In this document: positions 5,265 through 5,529 of the stretch, in pieces | Position numbering within the stretch: position 1 is the stretch's first letter | How the letters are laid out: every line of letters begins with the position of its first letter | Assembly: GCA_043775075.1 (NCBI GenBank) | Contig: JAYVSS010000299.1 | Coordinates: 1 to 5,529, forward strand | Source of the DNA: JANLQX01 sp043775075 | GTDB lineage: Bacteria; Actinomycetota; Acidimicrobiia; Acidimicrobiales; JANYDT01 | DNA length: 5,529 nt | Reading direction: 5' to 3' | Notes under the pieces: model-generated | What the model was told of the DNA's origin: nothing | What the model saw: the letters and a program-made list of their open reading frames with translations, nothing else | Databases searched by the model: none | Translations under genes and position numbers: made by a program

Positions 5265-5529
5265 TCAGCTGTTGTTCTTTGTATCGCGGTCCCAGATACC
5301 CGCGAGGATTTCCTGGGCTTGCTGACGCCAATCGGTGATCTGGTCAGCCGAACGGGTGACCTTCTCGTCAAGGGCGGTGATCTCTTCGTCTGTGAGATCG
5401 GCCAGCTGCTGGAAGGTGAAAATGCCAGCAGCATTGAGTTCTTCGTGAAGCTTCGGACCGATTCCGATGATCAGGTTGAGCGCACTCGGATCGGCGGCCG
5501 CAGTGGCCGCAGCCGATGCCGAGCCCGTG
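5265..5529 (-). CDS. rplV: Probable 50S ribosomal protein L22, C-terminal helix-hairpin-helix-like extension (5' part outside window)
   Basis: Only the last 87 residues are visible, in frame from the window edge to TGA at 5267-5265. They begin with an Ala-rich linker (TGSASAAATAAADPSAL). A compact helical domain follows: LNLIIGIGPKLHEELNAAGI at about 17-36, TFQQLADLTDEEITALDE at 38-55, and DQITDWRQQAQEILAGIWDRD at 62-82. The GIGPK turn followed by two helices resembles the helix-hairpin-helix-type domain (COG3743-like) that I recall being appended to some ribosomal proteins such as L21. No L22 core is visible. The name rests on position: rplV precedes rpsC in nearly all S10 operons, here by 16 nt. 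If correct, this is L22 with an unusual C-terminal domain. A separate inserted gene for such a domain is the alternative. Confidence 0.6.
   Translation of the reverse strand, partial: TGSASAAATAAADPSALNLIIGIGPKLHEELNAAGIFTFQQLADLTDEEITALDEKVTRSADQITDWRQQAQEILAGIWDRDTKNNS

Noticed and set aside
5249..5434. In-frame upstream extension of rpsC by 62 codons
   Set aside because: The canonical S3 start MGQKVNPYG is at 5248, and the upstream part is out-of-frame reading of the preceding gene with no S3 similarity.

Overview
The window is a tightly packed ribosomal protein cluster, read entirely from the minus strand. It covers the second half of the S10 operon and the first part of the spc operon in the classical bacterial order. 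In transcription order (right to left) it holds the 3' end of the gene before rpsC (rplV by position), then rpsC, rplP, rpmC, rpsQ, rplN, rplX, rplE, rpsN (zinc-type S14), rpsH, rplF, rplR and the start of rpsE, which runs off the left edge. No plus-strand gene is supported. I see no RNA gene, mobile element, CRISPR array, promoter or factor-independent terminator.

The base composition is moderately high in GC. Eleven of the twelve visible stop codons are TGA (rplF uses TAA). Three genes (rpmC, rpsQ, rplX) appear to start with GTG. S14 is the short four-cysteine form, S8 begins MTMTDPIADML, and S3 has a long charged C-terminal tail. Together these suggest a Gram-positive, actinobacteria-like organism, perhaps of the Acidimicrobiia type. 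That placement is an inference from memory of family features, not a search.

The genes look co-transcribed and translationally coupled. Four junctions overlap by 4 nt (rplP/rpmC, rpmC/rpsQ, rpsQ/rplN, rplX/rplE). The rplN stop abuts the rplX GTG start directly, and most other gaps are 5-16 nt. The S10/spc boundary, which in E. coli carries a promoter between rpsQ and rplN, is closed here by a 4-nt overlap. Only two gaps are longer: rpsN-rpsH (39 nt) and rplR-rpsE (56 nt). Each is filled almost exactly by a tiny reading frame (12 and 17 codons) that starts just after the upstream stop and ends at the downstream start. Ribosomes could therefore, in principle, be handed along without a break.

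Most of the window is ordinary conserved housekeeping sequence and I see no new biological system. The points most worth a second look are the helix-hairpin-helix-like C-terminal domain on the gene before rpsC, the two minicistrons, a small inverted repeat covering the rpsH ribosome binding site, and a 10-nt Shine-Dalgarno sequence for rplX encoded within the last codons of rplN.
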